A stretch of DNA of 64,000 bases from Glandiceps talaboti (GCF_964340395.1 NC_135561.1:9538732-9602731), one strand, 5' to 3'; shown: positions 34,718 to 50,454, numbered from the stretch's first letter. The notes: generated by a model from the sequence alone, not told the origin. Numbers and translations: made by a program.

Positions 34718-36452
34718 GTAAGTACCTTATAATTCTTTACAGAAAATTCGACTATATGATCGTTGAAGTAAATTTTTTCAATCGTGATATTTAACATTCG
34801 TGTTGTTAACGGTTTTGATATTTGCTATCCATCACTCGCTTCTGATTAATATAATCATTGTTTGAAGAAGATTTTAAATATATTTCTTGTCGTTAGGTGA
34901 AATGCCACGATTTAACTTTTACAGTGAATATATATACATGGGTAATATGTACTAGGATAACAAAGTTTTGCATATTGTGTGGATAGCTTAATGTGTTATA
35001 GGTAGTACTCATTTTCAGTCATTTTATCATCATTTCATTAAATGCAAACTCACCACACGGCGACATACATTTCACGAGAAAATCCACGAAGGCCTCAAAT
35101 GCATAAACCAACAGCGCCAGCAATGGTGAATATGGTATCATGTTGTGTTTTATTTTGTGAAAGTGAAGCAGTGTTGATTTCGTCTGCTTTTTTAAAAACT
35201 AATCCCGTTGAATTACAGAAGAAGGAAAATGTTTTGACAGTAAACATCGAAGATAACTCAATGTAATTGATTGGGGTTTGATAAGTAAAATGCAATAGCA
35301 AATTACGATTCCATAATACTTGCTTTCACGTTTGCCTAGAATTTCAATTCAAATGTTAACCTTGAATATCACAGATATTTGTTGTGTACAGACATATTCG
35401 CAGGAAATTAGAAAAATCGTTATGCACGACTACGTCAAAACTTACTTGTACATATGTTATTTTGTCATAATGTGAATTGTTGTGCCGACAATAGGCAGTG
35501 TTGCATACCTCCCACAATGTGGCTTAAGGGTGTAATTCAACGACGCTCAGAAGCGTTTACCAGATTTATTGTAATTTAATTCTTTATGGTTTATAGTTTT
35601 CGAAGTTAAGTCCTTACTTTGATACGAAAAATAGACAATCTCACTCTCACTCTTACCCTCTATAAAAGAATTGCTTCAGCAATACAGAACCATTAGACAA
35701 TGTACCATAACAAATATAAACAGACAGATCGGCCATTGTGGGCGCTGTCTAATCTCCTTTCCCCAAAAATTAGGGGAAGCTGATAAGCTCGGACCGATGA
35801 CGTCATTATAGTCTATGAGGAGTACAGTTTGAGGCGTATGAGGGCACTAGAATGTCTAAGTTATGTCGTTATTCATTATACTTTGTTTAGTAAGATTAAC
35901 CATGTAATAAGTACAATGTGTGTTATGTGTCTTGATGTGCGAGTTGTATGCCTGTGTGTTTTGTGTCTGTGTCTGTGGCATTTCAGTCATAATTTTCACA
36001 TTTAGATATTGTAACACACATCTTTCTATATCAATCGATGCCTACGATACAATCACGTTGTGAGAAAAGCAACCCGGTGATACCGTATACATTGTACACC
36101 AATTTATTTGAAATATGAGCGTTAAGATCAGAACGAATGACACAATACAATTTCCATTATAAAAATAGCATACGCAGAAATCGGCACTTTTCAAAGTTCA
36201 ATGTTTTCGGAGTGCTGCTGTGCAAACACAATTGTTAACACGTATTATCACTTTACTAAGTAAATGTGAAAAGGTACCGATATGAGCTATTTATGATTAA
36301 AAATAGCACTATTTTAATGTTTCAATATTATATTTCTATATACTATAATATAAGTAGTTTGACCTTTGAAATGTGATACAACAAAATAAAGCAGGTATCA
36401 TCATGTTCGTTTTGAAAACTGGGTTTGATAGCGTATAATAGATTGCGCCGTG

Positions 36453-36556
<104 letters not shown>

Positions 36557-36828
36557 TACTAGAAGAACTGTTGGACTTGATGTAAGTCGTTACAGCATTG
36601 ATGAACATTGGATGTAACAGTGGTAAAAAACATCCTATTACAATATGTTTTGAAATGTTACGTCTGACGCAATACGTGGAATTCCTCCAATAAAATCGTA
36701 TACGCAGCTCTAATTATGATTTCACCGGGAACAAATATTAGTTTGACATAGGTGCATAGAGTAAGGAACCATGGTGTATTACTCTAAATGATCACAAATA
36801 ATTAATATAGATTAGCTGATGACCACAC

Positions 36829-36950
36829 ACACACACACACACATACATACATACATACATACATACATACATACATACATACATACATACATACATACAT
36901 ACATACGTACATACATACATACATACATACGTACGTGCGTACGTACGTAC
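36829..36950 (+). repeat. (CA)n-(CATA)n compound microsatellite
   Basis: CA dinucleotides pass into CATA/CGTA tetranucleotides. The minus-strand Met-Tyr-Val-Cys ORFs are artefacts. Confidence 0.95.
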
Positions 36951-38880
36951 AAACGCACACATGAATGTACAGTCCGATAGATAGAGAGACAGACAGGCAG
37001 GCAAACCGTTCTAAAAAAAATTAAAGTAGTCTTCCACCCGAGGATGCGTAATATCAAAATAACAAACCAATATATCAGACATACATTTATACTTACAATA
37101 TGTATTACAATGACGGCAGAATTTGTTGCCAACAAAAGTTACTGATATTTTGTTTATGGGGCATTATATATGCTGTACACAATATACCGTATGCTATGCT
37201 TCGGGCCAATGCTATCAAAAAGATCAGAGACAAAATTATCAGTTTTGCGGCATGTACCAAAGGGAAGAACAAGGTCATTACCATGGAAACACATTGTTTC
37301 TAAACAAAAACATATTGAACTGCATATCAATAAGGTGCCGATGTTGTGATGTATTTATCGAGATGACAACCCTCCCTTTTATGTGTGCACAAATATTTGG
37401 TGACAATATACTCAAAATACACTTTCACAGGCTTGCGTGAACATTGTCACCTATGGCTGTCCCTGAAAGTACCATGAATAAAGTATCACGTTTGACAATT
37501 AGTTGTTCTGCACAGTTGATTTTAAATATAGATTAAAAGGACACAAGCTGAGTTTACACATAATTTGGCGTACTTTGAACTGCATATTTAAAAGGTATAT
37601 TGTACATACTGAAGTATACTTAACCAGTACTTGCAATTGACTGAACTCAATCCCGGTATTAATATATAACCCCCCATACTTTATCCGATGACATAATTTA
37701 TCATACGTATAAAAACTTGTTCAGGAAATCCATACTGTGCAATCAACTATTCTGAGAATGTCAGAAGACAGTCGTAATGCTATACAAGACATTCATTGAC
37801 ATTATTATTAACCTATTCCTGCAATGTAGTTTTATTTGAAGTATTTTCACTCGAGAGAAAAAAGAGCACAAACTTAGCTTGTGCCATTTTAAATTAAAGT
37901 CAACTATTCTGACTGCCACAGTAAATAGACAGTGTTAATTTAACCTGCAACATCAATGCCACTTTACTTTCTTAAGTAAACTATATTTTACTCCAATACT
38001 GAAAGTAATGAATTCGAAGTAAAGGTTTTGCTGCAAAACCATTTAAAGTTCATTTTAGTTCTGGGGTAAAAATGATGTGTTATTGACTTCAGCAATAGAA
38101 ACAGATTAAACTGTTGACCACGTATGTTTTGATGAATCTATTCTAGAAAAACTGTAACCACGGTGAATGTTTAAATCACATGTTATGTACTACTCTTGAG
38201 AATAACTAATTACCGTTACTTGGTTGATTAATATGCCTCTCCTAAATCTCAACGGCTAAAGTAGATGTTGATAGTTAGTAGTACCACGCAATCAGTCCAT
38301 TTACACACACAGCACGTAGCAACGTCTGCAAAATTATACGGAAACCAATCAATTATACGAATAATATATCAATTCTAGAAATTAATAAATATTGTAACAT
38401 ATGTACACATATTTCGAAAACGACAAACACACAGTATCGTTATTATTAATTTGCCTGTATGTTTTTAATAATCAAATTAATCCTATCAGTGCTAGCTGTC
38501 GCTAATACAATAATCTATTACTGTCAATAAACGCTTTGAATGTTAGGCACATACATCATTTTTCTTCTGATAACAAAATAGGAAAATACACATATCTTCT
38601 GTACATGGCCGGCCTCCAGGATAAATGTTTTTCGAGCGAAAATCATTTCAATTAGGGTGTAGCATGTGGGGCATTCGGGAAACAAAACACAGATATAAAA
38701 ACAGCGGTTTAAAGGTTGCGGAGTTACCACGAAATGTTTTGCTAAGGGCAAAATTGATTTTGTCGATAACACTGTATCTATATTAACACGATTGTATTAT
38801 CCAAGTCTTCGATATAGCCAAGAAGATGGAAATAAGTTTGTCCTGGTTTGATATGAAATATGTGCAATAGTGTCATAAAC

Positions 38881-38887
38881 TTTTTTT

Positions 38888-38924
<37 letters not shown>

Positions 38925-39024
38925 TTTATTTATTTATTTATGTATGTATGTATGTATGTATGTATGTATGTATGTATGTATGTATGTATGTATGTATGTA
39001 TGTATGTATGTATGTATGTATGTA

Positions 39025-39084
<60 letters not shown>

Positions 39085-39162
39085 TTTGTTTGTTTGTTTG
39101 TTTGTGTGTGTGTGTTTGTTTGTTTGTTTGTTTGTTTGTTTGTTTGTTTATTTATTTATTTC
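38881..39162 (+). repeat. Nested compound microsatellite (TTTA)(TATG)(TG)(TTTG)(TTTA)
   Basis: About 280 bp. TTTA units lie at both outer ends, then TATG, a long TG run, TTTG, a short TG block, and TTTG again on the right. The order suggests successive mutation and expansion inside an original TTTA array. Confidence 0.95.
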
Positions 39163-39375
39163 TCACCCAATAGTAATAAAACATATAACAACAAAATTAA
39201 ATACACACGATATGAAAGAGATGCATCTAATGTTCGAAAGCAACCACCGGGGACTGGTAAATAGTAAAAGCAGACCCATTCAGTAGCCAGTCCCCATTTA
39301 GACTTAAAGTTATGGCGATAATTAGGGCGATATGAATATTATACAGCATGATTTTCATTGTTTAAACCTTCGTTG

Positions 39376-39480
<105 letters not shown>

Positions 39481-41266
39481 CTCTTTCGCTCGATGATGAA
39501 ATAGCACCTTTTTGCTTCAATCATGATGTCTACAGCAAGAAGTTATGCATTTCGAAAGTTCCAACTTATGTAAAATTTAAGTATTACCTAGCATAGACAA
39601 GACAGACCTCGTTTCCCTCTATATGATATTTCGCATGCCACAAATTCCAATTAAGCAGATACACACTGTGCTGAAAGTGCAACAGTTTGAAAGTCGTTGT
39701 ACCAGATGATTTCCCTTCACGCATCAACTTTCATAGCCTAAAAATAATTTATCATTAGAGGAATGACACTTTCATTGCAGTGTTTGATCGACTACTTTAA
39801 GCAACATTTAATCAACCTACTTAGAAGTTGTTTTGAATTCACATATTTGAAATGAATATTTACTGAAGTATGCACTCTGTGTAATATCATTAGTTTTATG
39901 TTAAAATATAACTTTATTGCATATGCCTGTACATTTTTCCTTATCCTCTCTCGTTATGCATATAAATCTTCACCAGGTTTCATTGATAAATAGGCTTATA
40001 TAGGTGTACATACATTTCCACGTGTCACATGCCTAGATATAACTTTCCTATCATGAGAATTATTTACACTAGACATCCGTGGCTAGGCTCTTCCGTTAAC
40101 AGTGTCACGTATGTCAAATTCGTGAACCAGAGCAACATATATGGTTCCTTGGCGACATCAACTATATATGAAATGTTTACAGTTCGAATACTAAGAGACA
40201 TTTATATCAGCCTTTAGGCTGAACTTCATCACTTATTATTACAAATAATAACATAAGGCTATGATTTATGTATGCCATAACACTTTAGTAACAATAATTA
40301 AAATTTTAATCATTACTAATATTTATTATGATTAATTACTAAGTAAATAATTGAACGAGAAATGCAACAACACATCAGTCATCAATTGTCAGACTGCATT
40401 TTCGTAAACTTCAACAATTTATTATTTCTTTCCACTACACTTCAAACACAAGTATCAAATTAATTAATTTTAAAATTGATTATCTATGATTAATTATAGG
40501 TCAAAGCATGGATGAATTATATAGCAATCCCCACAGTAAATTGTGAGATTGCTCTTTGTTGCTCAACTTCGAAGTTTCGTCTTTTACTTGTGATAATAAA
40601 GGTACCAGTGTTTTGTACTGGTTGTCCTTCCTTTACCCTTCAAGCCAAAATATCGACGAATCCACTTCCATGGCCATTACCAGAACTGTATAATGCAACA
40701 TATGTTACCATTCCGAAGTTCGATATTTGTGATTTGGGATTTAACACGTTCTCTTTCCATTAAGTCTATTTTTTATATAACCAAACCCTCTTAATTGATA
40801 AGAGTTTTACAACATTTGTAACAACTCCAAATATACCCGTGAAATATTTCAGTTCATCCAAATATTCAAACTGATAACTTAAGATCTGTTATTTATCTTT
40901 AGGAGACGATAATGTAAAGTGTACATACATGTATATTGAATACCAAAATGACTGTAAGTTTTGTATGGTTCAATGCATTTAATAATTAACAGAAGAGTAT
41001 ACCAATATAAAACTAATCTTTTTAAAGCACTCGCCTTTGAACAAAAAAAAAACTGTCAAAGCATATTTTCATTCTCGCCATATAGTCATCACTGTCACGT
41101 GTTTTATGACGTGTGAAAGTATCTATGCTGGTATCTAACATAGTTATAATATACTCCATTGTTGCCATGACGACACTAATGTGCTTCGTCAATTGCATCT
41201 AGTTTGCACTTTAACACAGCTCAGTATCCTTATGAACATGTGTTACAAACATCGGGAAACTACAAA

Positions 41267-41522
41267 ATGATGGATTTGCTGAGATATTTCCTGTACAGTG
41301 TTTTTCTGGTCATACAATCTTCTGAAAAGACTCTTCCGAGCAGCAATTCAGTTAGCACTTCAAGTTCCTCCGATTCTTCCAGTGTTGAGTCTACAACTAC
41401 AAGCCGTGATTGTGGAGTGGGCTACTTTCATTGTGACAGTGGGGAATGTGTTCTATCGTCCAAGGTCTGTGACAATATAGGTGATTGTGACGATTCCTCT
41501 GACGAATTAGCAGATTGCTTTG
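41267..41522 (+). CDS. LDLa/EGF gene exon 1 (signal peptide, Ser-rich linker, LDLa1)
   Basis: Starts at the first of two adjacent ATGs (ACAAAATGATGG). A hydrophobic signal peptide is followed by [15 protein letters not shown] and LDLa1 ([14 protein letters not shown]...[11 protein letters not shown], six Cys). The donor is TTTG|GTAAGT. Confidence 0.9.
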
Positions 41523-42528
41523 GTAAGTTCTAAAACTAGTGGAACCCTACAGAAATATTATACGAAGCCATGCGCTATTCATTCACTAATGCAAAACTTG
41601 GGAAAACCTCTTGCAAGTAAGTTATACACAATAAATATACAAGTGCCGAAAAGTAGAACAGTATATATTTTTCCCGCGATCAATTAATGCAGGTAAGAAT
41701 AGTTATTCAAATATATTCAAAGAATGATGTATTCAACATGTCGCATACAAAATGCCCTCTAGTACAGCAATGTTATAAACCTGCCAGTCCATATAATTCT
41801 ATGTCAGACCATCATAAGTTACATTCCAACTGGCGTACATTTTGAGTATTTCGTTTCACTACAAGGCTTAGCACAGCAGTGTTGCATACACTTATAATTT
41901 CCTATATCCTTATTTGATAACTTCACATATTGTGCGCCATGACCGTATTTAAATAACTAAGGTGGGGCTGGTATTTTAAGAACGGTTTCATTATAGATTA
42001 AAACGTTTGTTAAAGTTATAAAAAGGTATTAGAACCACATAAGAATATACTCCTGCAAAGGAAAATTTCAATATTAACTGGTATAAGGCAAACTAAAAAC
42101 TACACGCGTTGTAACTATTAACACTTCCATGTCAAATGTAAGTTTCTGTTCATGTATTGGCATCATTTAAGATGGCATTTAAAGAGACAAAATTATTAAC
42201 AAAATTACATTCAGCAGTCATAAACTGTATGTGAATGGCGAGATAAATTATTAAACAAAATTGTGCTATAAACATTGGGAGGAATCACCTAAAGAATAAA
42301 CCATGTAACACATCTAACCACTATGTGCAATTAATTGGGGTAACAAACAGTGTTTTTTCGTCGTTCGGTGTCTGTTACTCTGGCATCTGGCTGATTTATT
42401 TATGAGAAGATATATGTTGTATGTGATATAGATATAAGATGTATTATCATCTTCCTAAATGCACAACATTCTTAGTTCTTACCCATGTAAGGGTTACTGT
42501 AGAGATGAATACTGTAACAGACAGACAT

Positions 42529-42567
<39 letters not shown>

Positions 42568-44949
42568 GGTTTGGCAATGATATCTTTCATTACAAAATGT
42601 AAGCATTATTTTCACATAGTGATTCTGCTCAGAATTATACAAAAATATGCCATTTTATTGAAGAACAAAATTCTAATTCAAGGGTTCTCACGGATATTGT
42701 AACAGGTTCTTACAAAGTATACATTGGAATATGAATCTAAACGAGTGTATACAGGAATATGAGTCAATACACATTAAATGCTAAGAGGTTATACAGACTG
42801 CAATTGTCAATAGTGATCAAAACATATTCTGACTACTGTTACCATTGGGCTTATTCAACATTTTTCAATATTCGTAAATATATTGGCGGTTAGCTAGACA
42901 TTATTTAAATCAGTATCTATATACTGGCACTAAGTAGTGATATAAGTAATGGTAGCATAGTAACCGCTATTTGAAAGAAGTTATAAAATTGTATACTTGT
43001 GTTATTGCTGTAAGGGCCAACAGTTTCTTGATTTGACGACAGTAAAAGGTTTGAATAAGTATATGAGATAATGAATGATAAATTAACACGTTCATGTTCA
43101 CTGGTAAGTCTGTTTAACATTGAAGCAAATTGCTAAGGCCATACTAAACTAATCTACAGAGCTTTCTATATGAATAATATACATATGATATGTTGAACAT
43201 GTCAACGAGAGGCGTCAGTCTCAGTTGCGTATTGTGATATGTTGAATTAGCCAAGTCAGCGGTGCATATAACGTTAAGAATCCAATCATCGAGTCTTCAA
43301 TATTTCTGCTGTATGTATGCTTGTATATCATCCATGATTGGTTGGTTAACCATTACCAGTTATTGAAACTGCTGTTCTCGCAAATCCACCTACCCGTCCC
43401 TTTCATACACAAAGCTTAAAAAGTTGAACCTTATACAAATTTAATAATGCAATTTGCGTTCAACTAATTAAATTTTTAAAGAGTCTTCAGTATTCCTTCA
43501 AGCAATATCTCAAAGTTTTAGTCATCATTGCTTTATTAAAGAGACCGTATTCGAATGTACCAAGGTATGTAGTGTACAGTATGAAAGAACAATATTACAT
43601 GGTGATAGAATATGAAATATTTATTCAATGACTCGGACATAAAAGAAGAAAATACAACGTTTGTAAGGAAAAAAGGAAAACAAAACAACAAGGAAAACAC
43701 AGTACTAAGACATCATGATATCAATATTAGGAACAATGAAGAGATTGTTGTATTGAACAAAAGCTAGCACTACCTCCTCAACAATCAAATCCATTTCTAC
43801 TAATGCAATTACTCTCGATATAAATCAAGTATTGAAATGTGTTTTGCATAGGTCTTTACCTTTCCACATTTTTCACAATTCATTGATAATATTATGACAG
43901 CTATGTCAAAAGAGCAATTACTTTTATGTATTTATACTTCTCTCCATAACCTATTTAACTGTATAACATAGATCACCCTGGGGATACCATTACATTAAAC
44001 TAATCAATTGCTAAAAGTAATTCAGTTACTGACGCTAAAGTATTTGGGTCATTACTGATACCATGTCTATAAATCCAATGCCTTGAGAATATGTTATGTT
44101 GTAAATGTAATCAAATGTTCGTTATAAGGATACTTTGCGAAAGAAGCCATAAATAATCTCAATATAAGTGTCATATAATATAAATTAGTTTTTGTTCTAA
44201 GCACGCGATCATCTAATTTAACTTCAGGTTGTGGACTGTTTACCGAATCAGATAATTATTAAGTCTCGAATGTGAGTTATGCGCATGAGAAATGGTTTAC
44301 ATGGATGCTTTCAAAATATATCTAACAATCAGAAATTTGGGCGGCAAGCCCTAGCTCCAATAAATTGCATTTATTATTTTGATAAGAAGCAATGTTCTGT
44401 CCAGCTACAGTTGACTACACACTTGTTGTTTAAACCGAGTCCTGAATTATTACCAAGATTCTTGTATCGTTTAGTTAACTCATTTTATAGTGAACTTTGT
44501 ATTCCTCAGATGGAGCCATCTCATCAAGGAATATGCGGAGTGTTGCCCAAAGAGTGACTGACTAGACTAGCCAAGGCTTTGATTTGTATTGTTTAAGAGT
44601 GTGTTCATTACTAGGATCGGCTTTCAAAAGTGGTTAGAACGATTCCTATTCTTTGTCGGTTTCTAGTACTTTTATATACACACATTTGCAATCTGCTTTA
44701 ACACAGACTTTTGTGTTGGGGTATTGATACCATAAATCCACGCATAAAGAATAGTTTAAATGGGTGTTTCTGTCAGTTTTAGTGATCCTGTATATTGTAT
44801 TTGTCTTATGTATGTATTTCTGTGTGTGTTTTACTTATCCTGTTTTGTTATCTTTTTAGAGGGCCAAGGGGGAAGACTAGCTTTTAGCTAACCAGGTTTT
44901 CCGATTAACCCGATTTAAATACAGTTTAATCAAATAAATAAATAAATAA

Positions 44950-45037
<88 letters not shown>

Positions 45038-48000
45038 ATAAATAAATAAATACAGTATTTCGTAATTGTGTTAATTTTTTTATAAAGAACCTGACTGTTT
45101 GCAAACATATGTCCTGTAACAAAAATGCGGTTTGTCGTAAGTGTATCAAAGGGTTGCTTTCTCATTGTGTTGTGTGAAATCGTATTATGGAAGGATGTAT
45201 GGGATATATCTACGGAAGCAATACATATGTTTATATTGTATGACGTCCTTTGTATTAGTGTATATAAGAGATCGACCTGTCACAATAATAATCATAAAAG
45301 AAATAACTTGCCACGTTTTTCTGATTACACCTGTACTTCCACCTCCATCGACAATATACAGAATGACATGATTTTACAATAATCTTAAAAGAATTACCCT
45401 TACGATATAGTAAGCCCGTATATATGTTAGCAGTACTAATTTATTAACACGTGTAGTTGCGTCAAATATACTAATAATTCACCCTACGACAATTCCACGG
45501 TAAACGTAAAAAGCCGTCCATCACCAACAATCGAAGCAATACGCTCATCGGTAGTTGAGGTGATCAATAGTTTCCATGGTGATATACTACAACTGTGTAT
45601 AGTTAGATAGTATGTTAATTATGTATTATTAACGATATGCCTTTCCAGCAAAAATAAACCATATTTCGGGAAATAAACATTAACTAGCCAATTTATAGTA
45701 TGACTCGAGGTTTGACCAATATATGCTTAAATGAAACATATGGTATCGAGTCAAAGCATGGCAAATTATATGGCATATTTCCACTGTTCTTGTATAATTT
45801 TTCATTTGTTTGATATTGAATTGATTCAGTAATCCATTGTTAGAAATCCTTCTATTTACTATTCTTAAATGTATTAAGCTTGGGGAATGGTGGGAGCGAT
45901 TTGTTCAAATGGTAATCATGTATAATCATTATATGCATTGATTTTAAAGATTAACTGTGTTTTCAGTTGCGCATATGATCAACTATTTATCTATTTCAAA
46001 CACGTTCTGGACATTCGGTTGTACATATTACATGTCTAGCAACAGTTGTTAGGAGAACCAGAAAGAAATGACTATCTATTGTTCATTATTTTAACATAGT
46101 TAAAGGATGAAGGATTTCATATGATCGCATTTAAAGTGGAAAACATAACTGAATTTCCATAAACCATGAGGCGCTGTTGGATGTTATGAATTTGTGGCCA
46201 CTTTTATCAGCTATTTGTCAGAAAGGTTACACACGTTTCGTCGTTTCAAAAAACTTAAAAGCTTATCAATTCACACATGTAATATGCATTGCATGTCCAA
46301 AAGAACTTCCTGGGATATAGAGTCTCAACTTTTTGATTTTTTTCTAAATATGTAAATGCGCTCTGGTCAAGTGAAATACAACACTGATTAGGCATTGCAA
46401 ATGTATCATTAAATTTGGTATGTTCATTGTCAGTGGAATTTGACTATGTTAATGTTTTTGTCCAACAATAAAGTCGAATGTGTAATTTTGATTACTCCTC
46501 GAATATTCTTCCATGTTATTTCAACTCTTACATATTTTCCCCTTTCATTCATATGAACGTGACACGTGAATACATACTTCTTCTATCCTCATAATCGCAA
46601 ACTTCATTAACTAACATAATGTCACTGAATGTTTTTGAAAAATTACAAATGTGAGTACAAAAAAAGGCCTGCTCCGATCTGATGAATGTGTACTATCGAT
46701 GTAATGTAATGTAATGAGATTTATTCTTGCAAGAAATTAAAGAAAAAACATGTCTTAAAAACAGAAAACTAAACAACTTTTCGCTCTTTGTTAATGTTGT
46801 ATTTCTTGAAAGAATAATTATTCAGTTTTGAGTTTTGTAGACATGTTTTTCCTTTTATGAATAAGTCACATATTTATGCATAAGGCGCCACTATTGTAAA
46901 AAAATATATTTGACAAGTTTCGATCAAAGAGATATCACCTGATTTTCCTATAGTTTGTTAAAGAAAGCCCATCTCATCCTATCCTACATATTTCGTGAGT
47001 TCATAAGTTGTGAGATCATACAACATTTGTGCACAGACAGACGACAAGGTGAGCTTTTGGAGGCTGTTTGTTTTAACAGATAATTTGTATTACAGCACCA
47101 CCACCACCACCATCAACGCAACCACCTCCAACACGTGAGTGTCGTAATTTTAAATATCGTATGGTATTTCGTCATCATTTTTCGATGAACTAGGGTACAG
47201 TTACGATTAGGGTTAAGGTTAAGGTCAACAAGACTCTGGCTAAGGGTAACTAAATAAAGTAATATAATATGGGGACTACTGAAAGATGGATATTATGCAA
47301 ACATTAATCCAAACATGTATTGATCTGTTACCATAACGACTGATGACTAAAATTTAATTTCTTCGAAACTTCTTTCTATTTTCATAACTTCCATTTAATA
47401 ATCCCTTAGATAGTAATTATTCATATTCAAAGTAACCAAAGCTGTATTTCCTTATAAGGCAAACATCCTTAATAATCACACCCAGGCCTGTGTTATTTGT
47501 TTTCTTCGAATATCTTTATGCGATTGTATAATAATGGTGTATAGTTCTATAGCAAAGGGTTAATATGTCGACTTTGATACAGTCATTCGAAAAACATATT
47601 TTGATCACTTGTAATTTGATCATCATGATAGCTGGTCCATGTGCTACTGATCAATTCGCATGTCAAGATGGGCAATGTATTCCACAAAGCCAACGATGTG
47701 ACACCATTTTCAACTGCGATGATCATAGTGATGAAGTAGGATGTCCAGGTATGTAGAGCTTGGTATATGCGCACGTGCTAACCATCGTGGGAGGGGGGGG
47801 GGGGGCAACTCCCATACATGACCGTATGGGGAGGGCCCACTAGAAAGGGGTGTTTTTCCCACAAGGTATGAGAAAGGGTATACTTTCCAGCATACCCATG
47901 TATCGCAAAGGGGAGGGTATTCACCACTCACAAATTTAGATGCAACCTGTGCAGTTGAAATGTGTCATTTTCTTGCAAAGCAATCCATAGTATCTATTTT

Positions 48001-50417
48001 GTGTGTTACAGTTGGTATGAAAAAATGGTATCTTTTTTATAGGATTTATGGTATTTAGGTCTTAGAGACACCCTCCGTACCATTTTATACAGAGTTGCCA
48101 CCACTGGGGGGTAAGCATGCATGTAAATCGTGCTTCTTTCTTGATCACCACAAGATAATATATGATGTAATCTTTTCAATAAACACTACTCCTTACTAGT
48201 GTCAAATGGAAATATACAAAATGGATTATTTTGTATACGTTTGAATATTTAGATGTTAGGAATATCCTCGCCTAAACCATCAGTTTCTAGTCTAGTTTTC
48301 TACACACAATTGCTCAATAGTGCGAATGAAAAAATTGGTGTATCACCTTCTCGGGAAGAATGGATATTTAAGGTGAAATAGTGCAGGCATGCTTACAAAT
48401 CAATGACTCATATAGCTCTGCAACGAATTATCTTCCCATGAAAAAAATGAATAAACAGATCAAATATGAATAAACAGATCAGAAAGTAACCACCCTGCCC
48501 TTTATCAGAATGATTTGGCCAGGTATATTCTTTGTCAAAGACAGAATTACAACACCAATGACAAGGTGTTAAACACTTTGTTGATGTTGTGTTATTTTTC
48601 GCACTATGACAACAATTATCAAAATCGCTATTATATAATTGCCTATATATGCTATGCATATGCATGGACCAACTTACAACCCCATTCCCTCCATTATTGG
48701 TGAAAGTAAAGTATTGTTCGTATAAAGAGATATAGCTGACCATACTTTACAAGAATCAAATCATTAACAGATTCTATGTTTAGGGCTTGAAAGCACCAAA
48801 AATAGACTGACCTTTGATGATGATCTGTGTTTTCAGTGATTATATTATTATCATCCATATTCGGTTGAGTGCCTTTATTGCATGGGTGTGAACCTCTTTT
48901 ATCTCAATTTCCTATTGTCTAATTTGCTATTCAAACCAGCGTGTCCACCAGGGGAATATGATTGCGGTAATGCTAATTGCATAGCAAATAGTTACGTATG
49001 TGATGGTTATGCTGATTGTCCCGGTGATGCGGATGAACTTTACTGTGGTAGGTTTAAACATATATCCAAGAAGAAAACTCAGTTTTCGAATTACGATTTG
49101 CTGCATGGTGCTGCATGTTATGTTATGTTATGTTATGTTATGTTATGTTATGTTATGTTACGTTACGTTATGCTATGTTATGTTATGTTATGTTATGTTA
49201 GAGCTGAGTAATTGCATAACATATTTTTGTTTACACTGCATGGTAAACCTAAAACAGTATGCAAATCCGGGGAATCCATGTGCAAAAATGGTATAGATTG
49301 TTTTCTCGTGGCTGAAGCATGTGATGAAATCATGGATTGTCCTGATTTTAGTGATGAAGAGAATTGCGGTATGTGACTATTCATTTGCCCAATCCTAAAC
49401 TACGTTACTCCCTCGTCCCTTCCCATTCCCTCTACCAAAACACAACAGCTATATGCCTTTAATATGTTTCACTAATGTGACAAACTACAGAAAAACGCAC
49501 GTGGGAGTTACGCCATGTACATATTTATAGCGATATTTACTGCATTGATTGCTGGCCGTTTACACCGGACTTATATGCTCCTTTGAATCTAAGATTGATT
49601 AGTACTTTGTTAACCACAGCAAACAGCCATGAGACGACTTTAACTATTTGCTTACCATAGTTATTGTTCGGCAGAACGGCAGCTTCTTACTGACTTCTGA
49701 TTCAGACAGTTAGGGCGGCTGAGCCTTGGAGCATGCTCGTACTGTATGTTTGTAGAATCATGTGTAACCCGTGTTATAAAGGGGTCATATTTCTGGTAAA
49801 GCCTTTGACATTATACAGCTCCATTGCAGTCATAGCATATAATTAATTTTCTTACTTTTATTTCTAGTTCATATATTCATACCAAACGTGTCGATCACAT
49901 TGATAAATATAATTACTTACACGGTGTTATCTCAGTACACATACATAGAGGGAGCCTTCAGTAACTACATGGTCTGTTAAATAAAACATGACCCCCCCCC
50001 CATTCTCCATTTGTAAAAAAAAAATGACCCTCCCCTTTGTCCCATTTTCTAAACCACGACCCTCCTCATAACAATTGAATACACTGAAAGTTAATAAATA
50101 TTCCCATTATATGTATACATACAAGTTAAACGATTTTGACTCTGTTTTAGAAAGCAATAAGTGACAAACAGTAAAAGACTGGCTCGTTACCTTTCTTTTA
50201 TAATCATACACAATCTAGTTAGTATCTAAAACGTGCTTTCCATGTTGTGCATACTCTGTCTGATCTGGTCACTTGTAAAAGTTCCCTGATATCATTGTCA
50301 TCATCATCACCTTCGCCTTCAGTATTGTCATTATCAGTGTCACTTTAATCTGACTCACTGTCACTACTTGAGTCAGTACATGTATCACTGTCCGTGTTCT
50401 CTATGACATTCAAAACT

Positions 50418-50454
<37 letters not shown>

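Larger units (their letters stand above)
41523..47095 (+). other. LDLa/EGF intron 1 (5.6 kb)
   Basis: No additional LDLa or EGF exon was recognised. It contains a (CAGA)n array (42519-42568), a putative retroposon tail with a GATA array (44860-45053) and otherwise unremarkable AT-rich sequence. Confidence 0.6.

Noticed and set aside
38881-39286. 112-134 aa Cys/Val/Phe-rich ORFs
   Set aside because: Pure translation of the nested microsatellite.
44279-44557. 92-aa plus-strand ORF in LDLa/EGF intron 1
   Set aside because: No LDLa/EGF signature and no suitable acceptor/donor pair; not supported as an exon. A degenerate retroelement part is possible but not shown.
47190-47235. Telomere-like GGGTTAAGGTTAAGG
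   Set aside because: Only about three imperfect units; too short to be an interstitial telomeric block.
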